NCBI GenBank assembly: GCA_016709675.1
Contig: JADJMH010000005.1
Coordinates: 387,315-451,314 of the forward strand
Reading direction: 5' to 3'
From: Candidatus Accumulibacter proximus
GTDB lineage: Bacteria > Pseudomonadota > Gammaproteobacteria > Burkholderiales > Rhodocyclaceae
DNA: 64,000 nucleotides
The notes below the pieces were generated by a model. It did no database searches. It worked only from the letters and a program-made list of their open reading frames with translations, and had not been told where the DNA came from. This document shows, in pieces, positions 1 to 7,911 of this stretch (position 1 is the first letter of the stretch; each line of letters opens with the position of its first letter). Position numbers and translations under genes: made by a program.

Positions 1-212
1 TCAGCGTCCGCGCGCTCGGCTTCAGCGTCTACGACAACCGCTGGGAACTCGCCGCCTACGAACTCGGCTCCAACCTCCGCCTGGGCGTCCGTTTCCCCAT
101 CCACTATCGGCAAGGCCAGCCCTTCGACGTTTCGCTAGACGACGTGCAGTTCGAGGTGCCGGACATCGACCCGATGCAGCTCGTGCGCGATCTCGGCGAC
201 CGGATTTTCTGA
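1..212 (+). CDS. C-terminal end of an unrecognised protein (partial)
   Basis: An open frame enters from the left edge and ends at TGA 210-212. The roughly 69 visible residues read as genuine protein, with alternating aromatic and acidic segments, and end in LGDRIF. The start lies outside the window, so family and length cannot be judged. I do not recognise it. The opposite-strand open frames here are arginine-rich shadows. No gene follows before the converging yjbQ-like gene ends at 336. Confidence 0.55.
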   Translation, partial: SVRALGFSVYDNRWELAAYELGSNLRLGVRFPIHYRQGQPFDVSLDDVQFEVPDIDPMQLVRDLGDRIF

Positions 213-335
213 ACGGTCGGGGCAAACGCGCCACCGCGTGCCGCTTCCCCGCGGCCCAGCGGGCAGCCGTAAGTCGAGGCGGACGAAGCGCTCGCCAATG
301 AAGCTTAGCCCGCCGCCGTTCGCGACAACCAAACT

Positions 336-752
336 CTACGGCTCGCCGACAATGGTGGCAATCGCCCGGCGGTCACGGCGGGGACCGTCGAACTCACAGA
401 AAAAGACGTTCTGCCAGCGAGAGAGGCCAAGACGGCCGTCAATCACAGGAATACACACGGACGGACCGACCAGCCCCGCCTTGAGATGAGCGTCGCCGTT
501 GCCGTCCTGCTGGTCGTGCAGCCATACACCCCGTGGAATCAGCTTCCTGAGCAAGGACACCACGTCGGTCTGAACAGATTCATCCCAGTTCTCCTGAATC
601 ATCATCGCCGCCGTCGCGCCTTGCGCATAGACGCAGACTAGACCATTGACTACACCGCTCGCCCGGACGGCCTCACGCACGCGGGCGGTGACGTCGATCA
701 GTTGTTCGCGTTCTCCGGTGATCAATTCCAGTTGGTGGTGCGTAACATTCAT
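336..752 (-). CDS. yjbQ: YjbQ/UPF0047 family protein
   Basis: The protein is 138 aa, normal for the YjbQ (UPF0047) family. Members carry a weak secondary thiamine-phosphate synthase activity and their main role is unclear. The family core is visible: the segment ending in QENWDESV, then HDQQDGNGDAHLKAGLVGPS, then the RLGLSRWQNVFFCEFDGPRR block. I chose the ATG at 752, giving MNVTHHQLEL, over the longer frame from 782, because it matches the usual N-terminus. One family-typical early histidine is replaced here (QGATAA context), a variant I believe occurs in a subgroup. It appears to be a single-gene unit. Confidence 0.85.
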   Translation of the reverse strand: MNVTHHQLELITGEREQLIDVTARVREAVRASGVVNGLVCVYAQGATAAMMIQENWDESVQTDVVSLLRKLIPRGVWLHDQQDGNGDAHLKAGLVGPSVCIPVIDGRLGLSRWQNVFFCEFDGPRRDRRAIATIVGEP

Positions 753-850
753 GGGTCTATTGCTCGTGGCGCCGGGGGACAACTCGCTCGGAGCATGACC
801 GGCTCTGCCTTAGGCGATTTCCAGAGATAGAGGTACCGATAAACGACAGC

Positions 851-936
851 CGTCATCCCCGCGAAAGCGGGGATCCACCGTTTGGCCCGATGTAGGACAG
901 AGCCTGGACTGGATTCCCGCTTGCGCGGGAATGACG
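851..936. repeat. REP-like inverted repeat pair
   Basis: Two arms face each other across about 35 bp. The left arm is CGTCATCCCCGC-GAAA-GCGGGGAT and the right arm is the mirrored form ATTCCCGC-TTGC-GCGGGAATGACG. Each arm is itself a small hairpin, and together they make a larger inverted repeat. This is the layout of dispersed REP or BIME-type intergenic elements in proteobacteria. It sits upstream of the yjbQ-like gene. Confidence 0.7.
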
Positions 937-1032
937 GAACTCCTGGACGGTTTGGGATGGCAATCCATGGAATTCGCCTTAAGTATCGCACACAACAATA
1001 CAGCGAAATGAGGAAACCACCCAAGGACCGTG

Positions 1033-1060
1033 GCGAACCTGACCCCGGGGCCATGTTCGC
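1033..1060. repeat. 28-bp near-perfect palindrome
   Basis: The stretch from GCGAAC to GTTCGC is centred on CCCCGGGG, and 12 of 14 base pairs match. It lies 97 bp downstream of the REP-like pair and about 110 bp before the start of the 487-aa gene. It could be an operator, a hairpin, or the end of a small mobile element. I see no second copy in the window. Confidence 0.5.
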
Positions 1061-1168
1061 GATTGACGTTCCCTAGTTGAGGTTCCTACACTTGCCGACA
1101 CCGGTGGATCTCCTAACGTCTTTCGACTTGGGATCAACGGATCACCACAAGCGGAGGCAAGGTTTTCC

Positions 1169-2632
1169 ATGGTTTCTCCTTTCTCCCCTGATGACACTTC
1201 GCCAGCTTCTGGCGGAAAGAAGGTGTCGACCGTCATCCTGGATCTGGCTGCGTATGCGTTCAAGAATCCGTTGGCCTTGTTTTCGAGGGATGCCCGTGCG
1301 GCCTCGCTGATGCTGGCAGGTGCAGCGTGGAACAGCGCCGTTGGTGACCAGGTGTCATGCGAGCAGTTTCGTCGCCAGTTGGCCGAGGCCGATGCGAAAG
1401 GATCGGTTCCCTGGACAAAGCTGCGCGCAAATAGCGCCGCCGAGCTGATTGCACTGTTGGTCGAGTTCAAGAAAGAGAGACATCCCGACGACTACCGCCG
1501 CATCGTCTCGCTCGACTTGAAGCCCGATGGGGTCGTCCGCGCGATCTGGCAAGAACCGGAGCCGGCGAGCGCTGGAGCGGCTGCCGCAACGCCGATTTCG
1601 GGCAAGCAAAGCGGCGTGAGGCCAACCGGCCCCCGGGTGCCAACCGCCGTGCCAACTTCCCCGCCACTTCCGGTCGTGGCAGAAGTCACCACACCGCAGA
1701 CGGTTTCCGCGGGCAACGCGACCTCGGCTCGCAAGGTGCCACGGCGGCAACCGATCGCAGACAAGCTGCTGCGGGCGATGAAGCGATACTCGCGAGACAA
1801 AGTCGTCGACCTGGCGGCAGTCATTTCTGGCGGGAGGAATGCGGAAGACCTGCAGCGGACGATCGTCAGTCAGGAGGCCCTCGCCAGGCTTCATTCTGCG
1901 CACGCCCCCTATGTTTACGCGCAAAACGTGGTTTCGGTGTTGTCGGAACAGCTCACCGGGCTCAAGGAGATGAACAGCCTGGCCCGGCTCATCGAGGAGG
2001 CGGAGGAAGAGTGCATGCCGGGCGGCCCGCCGATGAGTCCGCTGACGTCGTCGTACTTTACGTGCTGGGCGTTCTTCGACGCGTGCGTCGGGATAGGCAA
2101 GGAAACGATCGGCAGCGTCGGGATCGCGGTGGCTTCGGCTTTCGGGATGCATAGCGAGCTACTACGCGTGATCGGACTGATGCAGCAGTCGCGTATGGGA
2201 ATCTACGTACACCAGGGTCTAGACAAAGACGCCGTGTTGCTACGCGAACTGGTGACGGGCCGCTCGGTGAGAGCGATCTCGCCCGCTGGTTACATGGGAC
2301 AGAAGGGCGAGCTGTGGTACGTCCGCGTGCTGCCGCCGCCGTCCCCCGCGATGCGCGAGCACGTCGCGTTCACTACTCCCTACCTGCTGCTGAAGGCAAA
2401 CGAGTACGAATGGCAGAGCTACTTCCGCCGAACGCTTCCGGATGCGTCGCAAGAGGCGCGAATCGAGGCCTACGAACGTCACATGAAGTACGGACCGTCG
2501 CGAAAGTACTGGAACGAGTTCGTTACGGAGGCATACGTCAATTTCCGCAGCGATGTCATCTACCTGACCGGTTTGCCTGACATCCCCGAGAGTCTGCCGC
2601 ATTCCTCAGCAAATAGGGACTTGTGGAGGTAA
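1169..2632 (+). CDS. Conserved-looking hypothetical protein, 487 aa
   Basis: I do not recognise the family. The ORF is long and clean. The N-terminal 130 residues are mixed helical. Residues about 130-190 form a low-complexity Pro/Thr/Ala linker. The C-terminal 300 residues are well structured in composition, ending with a Trp/Tyr-rich block (YWNEFVTEAYVNFRSDVIYL) and a GLPDIPES motif. No signal peptide or membrane segment is evident. The ATG at 1169 is preceded by GGAGGCAAGG at a reasonable distance. The linker suggests two domains. No operon partner is apparent. Confidence 0.65.
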   Translation: MVSPFSPDDTSPASGGKKVSTVILDLAAYAFKNPLALFSRDARAASLMLAGAAWNSAVGDQVSCEQFRRQLAEADAKGSVPWTKLRANSAAELIALLVEFKKERHPDDYRRIVSLDLKPDGVVRAIWQEPEPASAGAAAATPISGKQSGVRPTGPRVPTAVPTSPPLPVVAEVTTPQTVSAGNATSARKVPRRQPIADKLLRAMKRYSRDKVVDLAAVISGGRNAEDLQRTIVSQEALARLHSAHAPYVYAQNVVSVLSEQLTGLKEMNSLARLIEEAEEECMPGGPPMSPLTSSYFTCWAFFDACVGIGKETIGSVGIAVASAFGMHSELLRVIGLMQQSRMGIYVHQGLDKDAVLLRELVTGRSVRAISPAGYMGQKGELWYVRVLPPPSPAMREHVAFTTPYLLLKANEYEWQSYFRRTLPDASQEARIEAYERHMKYGPSRKYWNEFVTEAYVNFRSDVIYLTGLPDIPESLPHSSANRDLWR

Positions 2633-2842
2633 GGCGATTTCCGGGAATGAAGTTGCGAGGTCGTGAGCAACGAACAAGACTTGATCGTGCGAGCGAAGCT
2701 GGTCGAAACCTACCCGCACGATCAGGCCACCGGCTATGGCCCGCCCCGGGTCAGTTTTGCGGCGCGCTGACCGTCATCCGGCCAACATAATCTCCTTGAG
2801 CCCGCCTGGAGCAAAGGGGGGTCCAGATCGCACGCTTGCACG

Positions 2843-3277
2843 CTAGGCGAAGCTCACCTGGTCGGAATCCTCGTTGCTGGCCCCGGGCGGATGGTCCATG
2901 TCGTACTGAACACCCAGGTAATAGATGACCGTGCCCGCACGATCGACCAGCGGCCGGATCGAAAGCCGGTTGCGGAACAACTCGCCGTTCTTGCGGTAGT
3001 TGCGCAAGGTGACGACGCACGCTTCCTTGTTCGCCAGCGCCGCCCGGATCGTTGCCAGCGCTTCCTGATCGCGGTCTTCGCCCTGCAGAAAGCGGCAGTT
3101 GCGGCCGACGATCTCGTCCAGCGAGTAGCCGGACATTTCCTCGAAGACCTTGTTGGCATACACGATCGGGTTGTCTGGCAAGTCCGGGTCGGAGAGCGTG
3201 ATGCCATTGACGCAGGCATCAAGAATCTGCGTCAGCACGTAGGGAATCAAACCGTCGTCTTTTGCCGTAGTGAACAT
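2843..3277 (-). CDS. Short LOV-domain (PAS) blue-light photoreceptor
   Basis: This 144-aa protein is almost entirely one PAS domain with the LOV signature GRNCRFLQG. The Cys in that motif forms the photo-adduct with flavin in known LOV proteins. Other hallmarks are the NYRKNGELF flavin-contact strand and a Gln in the last strand (YYLGVQYD), the residue that flips on photoactivation. There is no effector domain, so it is a short LOV protein expected to signal through dimerisation or a partner. A GTG lies two codons earlier, but the ATG at 3277 has GGGGAGG at ideal spacing. It lies downstream of, and on the same strand as, the SRPBCC and glycosyltransferase genes. Confidence 0.88.
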   Translation of the reverse strand: MFTTAKDDGLIPYVLTQILDACVNGITLSDPDLPDNPIVYANKVFEEMSGYSLDEIVGRNCRFLQGEDRDQEALATIRAALANKEACVVTLRNYRKNGELFRNRLSIRPLVDRAGTVIYYLGVQYDMDHPPGASNEDSDQVSFA

Positions 3278-3329
3278 GCGCACCTCCCCTGCAATTCATA
3301 ACCTCCGAGCAATGCCATCGCTTGCCGCA

Positions 3330-3785
3330 TCACTCGCCGTGGTCCAGCATTTCCTTTTCGATCAGCAACTTCAGTTTGCGTACTGTGCGCTTGGCGCCGT
3401 CCTGGACGGCAATGCGAATCAACTTCTCGAATGGACGCAAGCGGCCTTCGAGAACCTCGACCTCGAAGCTGAAGCTGATCCGGGTCGATGAACTGACGTC
3501 GTCGAACTCATAGAGCGAGCGATAAGGCGCCGAAACACCCTTGAAACAGACGCGTTTGAGCGGTTCCAGATCGGCCACCTCGAAGATCGATTCGGAGCGG
3601 TGTCCCTGGTCGACGCGGACCTGTCGCGCCTGGTAGCCAAGGCGCACCGGGCCGGTCGACAGGGCTTCGAGCTCAACCACTTCGGGCGACCAGCGCGGAT
3701 AGTTCGCCACGAAATCCAGCGCGACGAACTGGTACACGCGCTCAATCTCCTCGAACACGACAACGTCAGCTTTAGCGATGATCAT
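3330..3785 (-). CDS. SRPBCC-fold (polyketide cyclase/START-like) protein
   Basis: The protein is 151 aa. Its N-terminus (MIIAKADVVVF) and the NYPRWSPEVVELE segment, followed by alternating strands and a long C-terminal helix, fit the SRPBCC ligand-binding fold (Polyketide_cyc2-like). The ligand is unknown. The ATG at 3785 overlaps the TGA of the upstream glycosyltransferase gene by four bases (ATGA), so the two are translationally coupled. The raw frame extends much further upstream, but that part only shadows the glycosyltransferase. The role is not inferable beyond lipid or hydrophobic ligand handling. Confidence 0.75.
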   Translation of the reverse strand: MIIAKADVVVFEEIERVYQFVALDFVANYPRWSPEVVELEALSTGPVRLGYQARQVRVDQGHRSESIFEVADLEPLKRVCFKGVSAPYRSLYEFDDVSSSTRISFSFEVEVLEGRLRPFEKLIRIAVQDGAKRTVRKLKLLIEKEMLDHGE

Positions 3786-4882
3786 CCGACGTCCTCCCGC
3801 GTGAGCCACGGCAGCAGGGCTTGTGCCGCTTCGTCGGCACCCGACGGAACGGGCGCTGGTGGCGCGTCTTGCTGCCACAAGGCGGCCAGTGCCCCCTCGA
3901 TATGGCCCGCGAGCAGATGTGCCTGACTGATTTCCCTGCATCGTGCATGCCTCTGCAGCCAGCTTATCAGGCAATCCTGTTCCGGCCAATCCTGCCGGCG
4001 CAGATACAGCACCGGCGTCCGGTTGCAGGCCGCTTCGGTGAATGTGCCGTAGCCTGGTTTGGCAATCACTGCATGCACGGAGCGCAGTATATCGGTGAAC
4101 GGTCGGTCCAGAGGGTCGAAGTCGCTGGCGCTCGGGCATGCCAGCCGCCAGGCTTGCGGAACCAGCCAGCGGACGCCGGCAACCGATGGCCACTCGGCGA
4201 TCGGCAGCTGCATGTCGATGCCGCCGAACGCGATCAGGACCAGCCGTTCGTCGCTGGCGCAGCGCAGTTGCTCGCGCAGCGCCTGGCGACATTCCCTCCC
4301 CAGGGCGGCGACGGGACCGATGTTGTGGACACGCGACAGCTCAGCCATGGCCATACCTGGCGTCAGCCGCAGGAAGCAGGCAGCACCGTTGTACGCGGTC
4401 AGCATCTGGTGATGAATCACCGCCGCCCACTTTTCGCCGGCGAAGAAATGGGCAAACAGCTCGGCCCAGTTGAGCGAGCACATCGCAACCGATGCGATGC
4501 CGGCACGAGCGGCGCCGGCCAGCGGCAGGTAGGCGACATCGCTGAGCACCAGGTCCGGCTGCAGCTCAGCCAGCAGTCGGGCTTCGGCGGCAACCCGGCT
4601 CTCCCAGTCGGCATGTTGGCTGCGGTAGGCCAGGGCGGTTGCTGCCAGGTCGACCCGGGTCGCATCGTGCATCACGTAGCCGAAGTCGCTGCTCGCCGTC
4701 AGGTGCGTGAATTCGATCGCCAGGCGGGACTGCAGCGTCCCGGTGGGCAGCCCACTGCGGATGGTGAAACGCATCGCCGGTAGGCGTCGCCCTAGCGCGT
4801 TGAGCACCGGTGCCGCTTGTGCCAGGTGGCCGAAACCGTGTGCCGAGATGTCGACGAAGAGATGCGGTCGGGGAGTGGCCAT
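3782..4882 (-). CDS. GT-B-like glycosyltransferase (MurG/UGT-like fold)
   Basis: The protein is 366 aa from the ATG at 4882, just 8 bp after the stop of trhP, so the two are probably cotranscribed. The N-terminus LFVDISAHGFGHLAQ resembles the nucleotide-sugar glycosyltransferase entry loop with a GxGH-type motif. The C-terminal half has VIAKPGYGTFTEAA followed by a Glu-containing region, typical of the donor-binding domain of GT-B enzymes. Acceptor and sugar are unknown. A longer frame to 4945 would run into trhP and lacks a better start. The gene overlaps the SRPBCC gene by four bases. Confidence 0.7.
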   Translation of the reverse strand: MATPRPHLFVDISAHGFGHLAQAAPVLNALGRRLPAMRFTIRSGLPTGTLQSRLAIEFTHLTASSDFGYVMHDATRVDLAATALAYRSQHADWESRVAAEARLLAELQPDLVLSDVAYLPLAGAARAGIASVAMCSLNWAELFAHFFAGEKWAAVIHHQMLTAYNGAACFLRLTPGMAMAELSRVHNIGPVAALGRECRQALREQLRCASDERLVLIAFGGIDMQLPIAEWPSVAGVRWLVPQAWRLACPSASDFDPLDRPFTDILRSVHAVIAKPGYGTFTEAACNRTPVLYLRRQDWPEQDCLISWLQRHARCREISQAHLLAGHIEGALAALWQQDAPPAPVPSGADEAAQALLPWLTREDVG

Positions 4883-4890
4883 CGCCTGCT

Positions 4891-6207
4891 TCAGACAAAG
4901 CGCGCCAGCATCGCGCCGGGTAATTCGGCAGGCAAAGGAATCCATACCCGATGGCCGCTGCCCGGAGCGACGCCGATGTCGCCGCCATCGATGTTCTGCA
5001 TTCCCGCCAGTGCGAACTGCCGGTTGCCTGAGGGATGAATGAGTTCGAGCCGATCGCCAACCGAGAAACGGTTCTTGACCTCGATCAGGGCGAGCTTCCG
5101 CGGGGCATCCCAGGCCAGAATGTCACCCACGTAGAGGCTGCGCCCCGATTCGGAATGGCCGCGCAGGTAGTTCTGCATCTCATGCTCGTGGTGACGTTGG
5201 TAGAAGCCGTCGGTGTAGCCACGATTGGCCAGGCCATCGAGTTCGCCGAGCAAGCCGGGGTCAAATGGCCGCCCGGCGAAGGCATCATCGATGGCGCGCC
5301 GATAGACCTGTGCGGTGCGCGCCACGTAATACGGGGATTTGGTGCGCCCCTCGATCTTCAGTGAATCGACACCGATCTCGGTCAGACGGCGGACATGCTC
5401 GACCGCTCGCAGATCCTTCGAGTTCATGATGTAGGTGCCGTGCTCGTCTTCGTCGATCGGCATCAGTTCGCCTGGACGCTCCTTTTCTTCGAGCAACCAC
5501 CGGCGATTGGTGACTCCGGCGGCGGGCAAACTGGCAGCGCGAAGGTCACCTGCAGCATCCTCAGCCCCTGCCTGTAGCTTGTAATCCCAGCGGCAGGAGT
5601 TGGTGCATGTCCCCTGATTGGGGTCACGATGGTTGAAGTATCCGGAAAGCAGGCAGCGGCCCGAGTAGGCGACGCACAGCGCGCCGTGGACGAAGACCTC
5701 GAGTTCGATGTCTGGGCATTGCTGGCGAATCTCGGCCACCTCGTCGAGCGACAGTTCGCGCGACAGGATGATCCGCGTGATGCCAAGCTTCTGCCAGAAA
5801 CGGACTGCGGCAAAGTTGACCGTATTGGCCTGCACCGAGAGATGGACCGGCATTTCCGGCCAGGTCTCGCGAACCAGGTCGATCAGCCCCGGGTCAGCCA
5901 TGATCAGTGCGTCGGGCTTGAGGGCGACGACCGGCGTCATGTCGCCCAGATAGCTATGCACCTTGCGGTTGTGCGGCAGGACGTTGCTCACCACGTAAAG
6001 CTTTCGGCCGGCGGCGTGCGCTTCGCCGATGGCGCTGGCAAGCTGGTCGATGTCGCCGAAGTCATTATTGCGTACCCGCAGGCTGTAGCGCGGCTGCCCG
6101 GCGTAAACCGCGTCGGCCCCAAAGGCCAGGGCTGTGCGCAGCATCGCCAGCGAGCCGGCGGGGGCGAGTAATTCGGGAGCAGAGAGCACGGCTGCGGCGG
6201 CAGACAT
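4891..6207 (-). CDS. trhP: U32 peptidase-family tRNA hydroxylation protein TrhP (YegQ)
   Basis: The protein is 438 aa. It opens with APELLAPAGS, and the U32 signature ELEVFVHGALCVAYSGRCLLSG is followed by the Cys-rich GTCTNSCRW segment that places iron-sulphur ligands in this family. The YFNHRDPNQGTC context is characteristic of the YegQ/TrhP branch rather than UbiU/V or RlhA. TrhP is needed for prephenate-dependent 5-hydroxyuridine formation in tRNA anticodons in E. coli. I chose the ATG at 6207. The gene is divergent from rng with about 72 bp between starts. It heads a group with the glycosyltransferase, SRPBCC and LOV genes. Confidence 0.85.
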   Translation of the reverse strand: MSAAAAVLSAPELLAPAGSLAMLRTALAFGADAVYAGQPRYSLRVRNNDFGDIDQLASAIGEAHAAGRKLYVVSNVLPHNRKVHSYLGDMTPVVALKPDALIMADPGLIDLVRETWPEMPVHLSVQANTVNFAAVRFWQKLGITRIILSRELSLDEVAEIRQQCPDIELEVFVHGALCVAYSGRCLLSGYFNHRDPNQGTCTNSCRWDYKLQAGAEDAAGDLRAASLPAAGVTNRRWLLEEKERPGELMPIDEDEHGTYIMNSKDLRAVEHVRRLTEIGVDSLKIEGRTKSPYYVARTAQVYRRAIDDAFAGRPFDPGLLGELDGLANRGYTDGFYQRHHEHEMQNYLRGHSESGRSLYVGDILAWDAPRKLALIEVKNRFSVGDRLELIHPSGNRQFALAGMQNIDGGDIGVAPGSGHRVWIPLPAELPGAMLARFV

Positions 6208-6279
6208 CCGGAGAGGGTGAGGGACAGGGTAGAATGCGGCAAAGTGAAATCTTACTCCCATTCCCCAGATCGCCCCGCC

Positions 6280-7734
6280 ATGTCCGAAGAGATACTGATC
6301 AACTTCACGCCGCAGGAGACACGCGTTGCCGTCATGCACCAGGGCGTCGCGCAGGAGCTGCATATCGAGCGTAGTGCCAGTCGCGGCTTCGTCGGCAACA
6401 TCTATGTCGGACGCATCGTTCGCATTCTGCCGGGGATGCAGTCAGCTTTCATCGACATCGGTCTTGGCCGCACCGCGTTCTTGCACGTGGCCGACATTCG
6501 TGAGCCACGCCCCAGCGATGAGCCGCTGCGACCGATCGAGCGCCTGCTCTTCGAGGGTCAGAGCATCCTCGTGCAGGTCATCAAGGACCCGATGGGCAGC
6601 AAGGGCGCGCGTCTGTCGACGCAGGTGTCGATTGCCGGGCGCATGCTGGTCTACCTGCCGCAGGACAAGCATATCGGCATCTCGCAGCGCATCGAGCGTG
6701 AGTCCGACCGCGAAGCGCTGCGGGAGAAACTGGGTCGCCTGGTACCGGGGGAGGAGCCGGGCGGTTTCATCGTGCGCACCATGGCCGAGAGCGCGACCGA
6801 GGCTGAACTTGCCAAGGATATCGAGTACCTGCGCAAGCTCTGGCGCGACATCCAGATTCAAGCGAAAACCGCCGCCCCGCCTTCGCTGCTCTATCAGGAG
6901 CTGTCACTGGCGCAGCGTGTACTCCGTGACTTCGTCAACCCCGAGACCGCACGCATCGTCATCGATTCACGCGAGAACTTCCAGCGGTTGACCGCGTTTG
7001 CCGCCGAGTACACCCCGACAGTGGCGCCATTGCTCGAGCACTACACCGGGGAACGGCCGCTGTTCGACCTGCATGGCGTCGAAGACGAGCTCCAGAAAGC
7101 ACTCGCCCGCCGCGTCGATCTCAAGTCGGGCGGCTATCTGATCATCGATCAGACCGAGGCGATGACCACCATCGACGTCAATACCGGCGGTTTTGTTGGC
7201 GTGCGCAACTTCGACGACACGATCTTCAAGACCAATCTCGAGGCAGCCCAGACGATCGCGCGCCAGCTCCGCCTGCGCAACCTTGGCGGCATCATCATCA
7301 TCGACTTCATCGACATGGAGAACGAGGAACATCGGACGGCAGTCCTCAGCGAGTTCAACAAGGCGCTGGCGCGTGACCATACGCGCCTGACGGTCAATGG
7401 CTTTACGGCGCTCGGCCTGGTCGAAATGACCCGCAAGCGGACGCGCGAGTCTCTGGCGCACGTGCTGTGCGAAGAATGCCCGACCTGTGGTGGTCGTGGC
7501 GAGGTCAGAACGGCACGCACCGTCTGTTACGAAATCCTGCGCGAACTACTGCGCGAAGCACGCCAGTTCAATGCGCGCGAATACCGCGTGCTCGGCAATC
7601 AGGCGGTTATCGATCGGTTTCTCGACGAGGAGTCTCAGGGTCTGGCGATGCTCTCGGATTTCATCGGCAAGCCGATTTCGCTCCAGGCCGAGCCCAGCTA
7701 CTCGCAGGAGCAGTACGACATTGTGCTGATGTGA
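6280..7734 (+). CDS. rng: Ribonuclease G
   Basis: The protein is 484 aa, matching RNase G rather than the longer RNase E. The S1-like N-terminal domain (RGFVGNIYVGRI...FIDIGLGRTAFLH) precedes the catalytic core with MTTIDVNTGGFVG and IIIIDFIDM, whose Asp residues bind magnesium. The zinc-link CPTCGGRG follows. RNase G processes 16S rRNA 5' ends and some mRNAs. The last codons (QYDIVLM plus stop) lie inside a 20-bp repeat that is the left attachment site of an island. The present 3' end was therefore probably supplied by the inserted element without changing the family-typical terminus. Confidence 0.95.
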   Translation: MSEEILINFTPQETRVAVMHQGVAQELHIERSASRGFVGNIYVGRIVRILPGMQSAFIDIGLGRTAFLHVADIREPRPSDEPLRPIERLLFEGQSILVQVIKDPMGSKGARLSTQVSIAGRMLVYLPQDKHIGISQRIERESDREALREKLGRLVPGEEPGGFIVRTMAESATEAELAKDIEYLRKLWRDIQIQAKTAAPPSLLYQELSLAQRVLRDFVNPETARIVIDSRENFQRLTAFAAEYTPTVAPLLEHYTGERPLFDLHGVEDELQKALARRVDLKSGGYLIIDQTEAMTTIDVNTGGFVGVRNFDDTIFKTNLEAAQTIARQLRLRNLGGIIIIDFIDMENEEHRTAVLSEFNKALARDHTRLTVNGFTALGLVEMTRKRTRESLAHVLCEECPTCGGRGEVRTARTVCYEILRELLREARQFNAREYRVLGNQAVIDRFLDEESQGLAMLSDFIGKPISLQAEPSYSQEQYDIVLM

Positions 7735-7735
7735 G
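7716..7735 (+). repeat. attL: island left attachment core (3' end of rng)
   Basis: CGACATTGTGCTGATGTGAG covers the last codons and stop of rng. It matches 15660-15679 (CGACCTTGTTCTGATGTGAG) at 18 of 20 positions in the same orientation. This is the direct repeat expected from site-specific integration into the 3' end of a gene. The integrase gene starts about 180 bp inside. Confidence 0.75.
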
Positions 7736-7853
7736 GTTGCGTGGCGTCCTGCCACCTCTCACTTGCCACGCGAAAACGCCAAGAAAACAAGGTGTTTGCG
7801 GGTTTCTCTGATTTTCAGGTCTCTTGACGTCTCACCCCGTCCTGCCAAAATTT

Positions 7854-7884
7854 GGTAGCTGGAGTGGTAGCTAGATGGGTAGCT
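7854..7884 (+). promoter_or_regulatory. Left integrase arm-type sites (three GGTAGCT repeats)
   Basis: GGTAGCT occurs at 7854, 7866 and 7878, exactly 12 bp apart, between attL and the integrase start. Two GGTAGC[T/C] copies with the same 12-bp spacing lie at 15566 and 15578 near attR. Periodic short direct repeats on both flanks are typical of arm sites bound by the N-terminal domain of tyrosine recombinases. Confidence 0.6.
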
Positions 7885-7911
7885 GCTACACCAGAACAAT
7901 CGGGGGTACAC

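Noticed and set aside
2662..2770. Short GTG-started frame (VSNEQDLIVRAKL)
   Set aside because: Only about 36 codons and no recognisable family; may be a gene remnant, but cannot be supported.
3330..4292. 320-aa minus-strand ORF
   Set aside because: Only its last 151 codons are a real gene (SRPBCC); the rest is an out-of-frame reading of the glycosyltransferase.
7700..7860. A tRNA gene as the island's integration target
   Set aside because: No tRNA-like fold or CCA end; the duplicated 20 bp is the rng 3' end.
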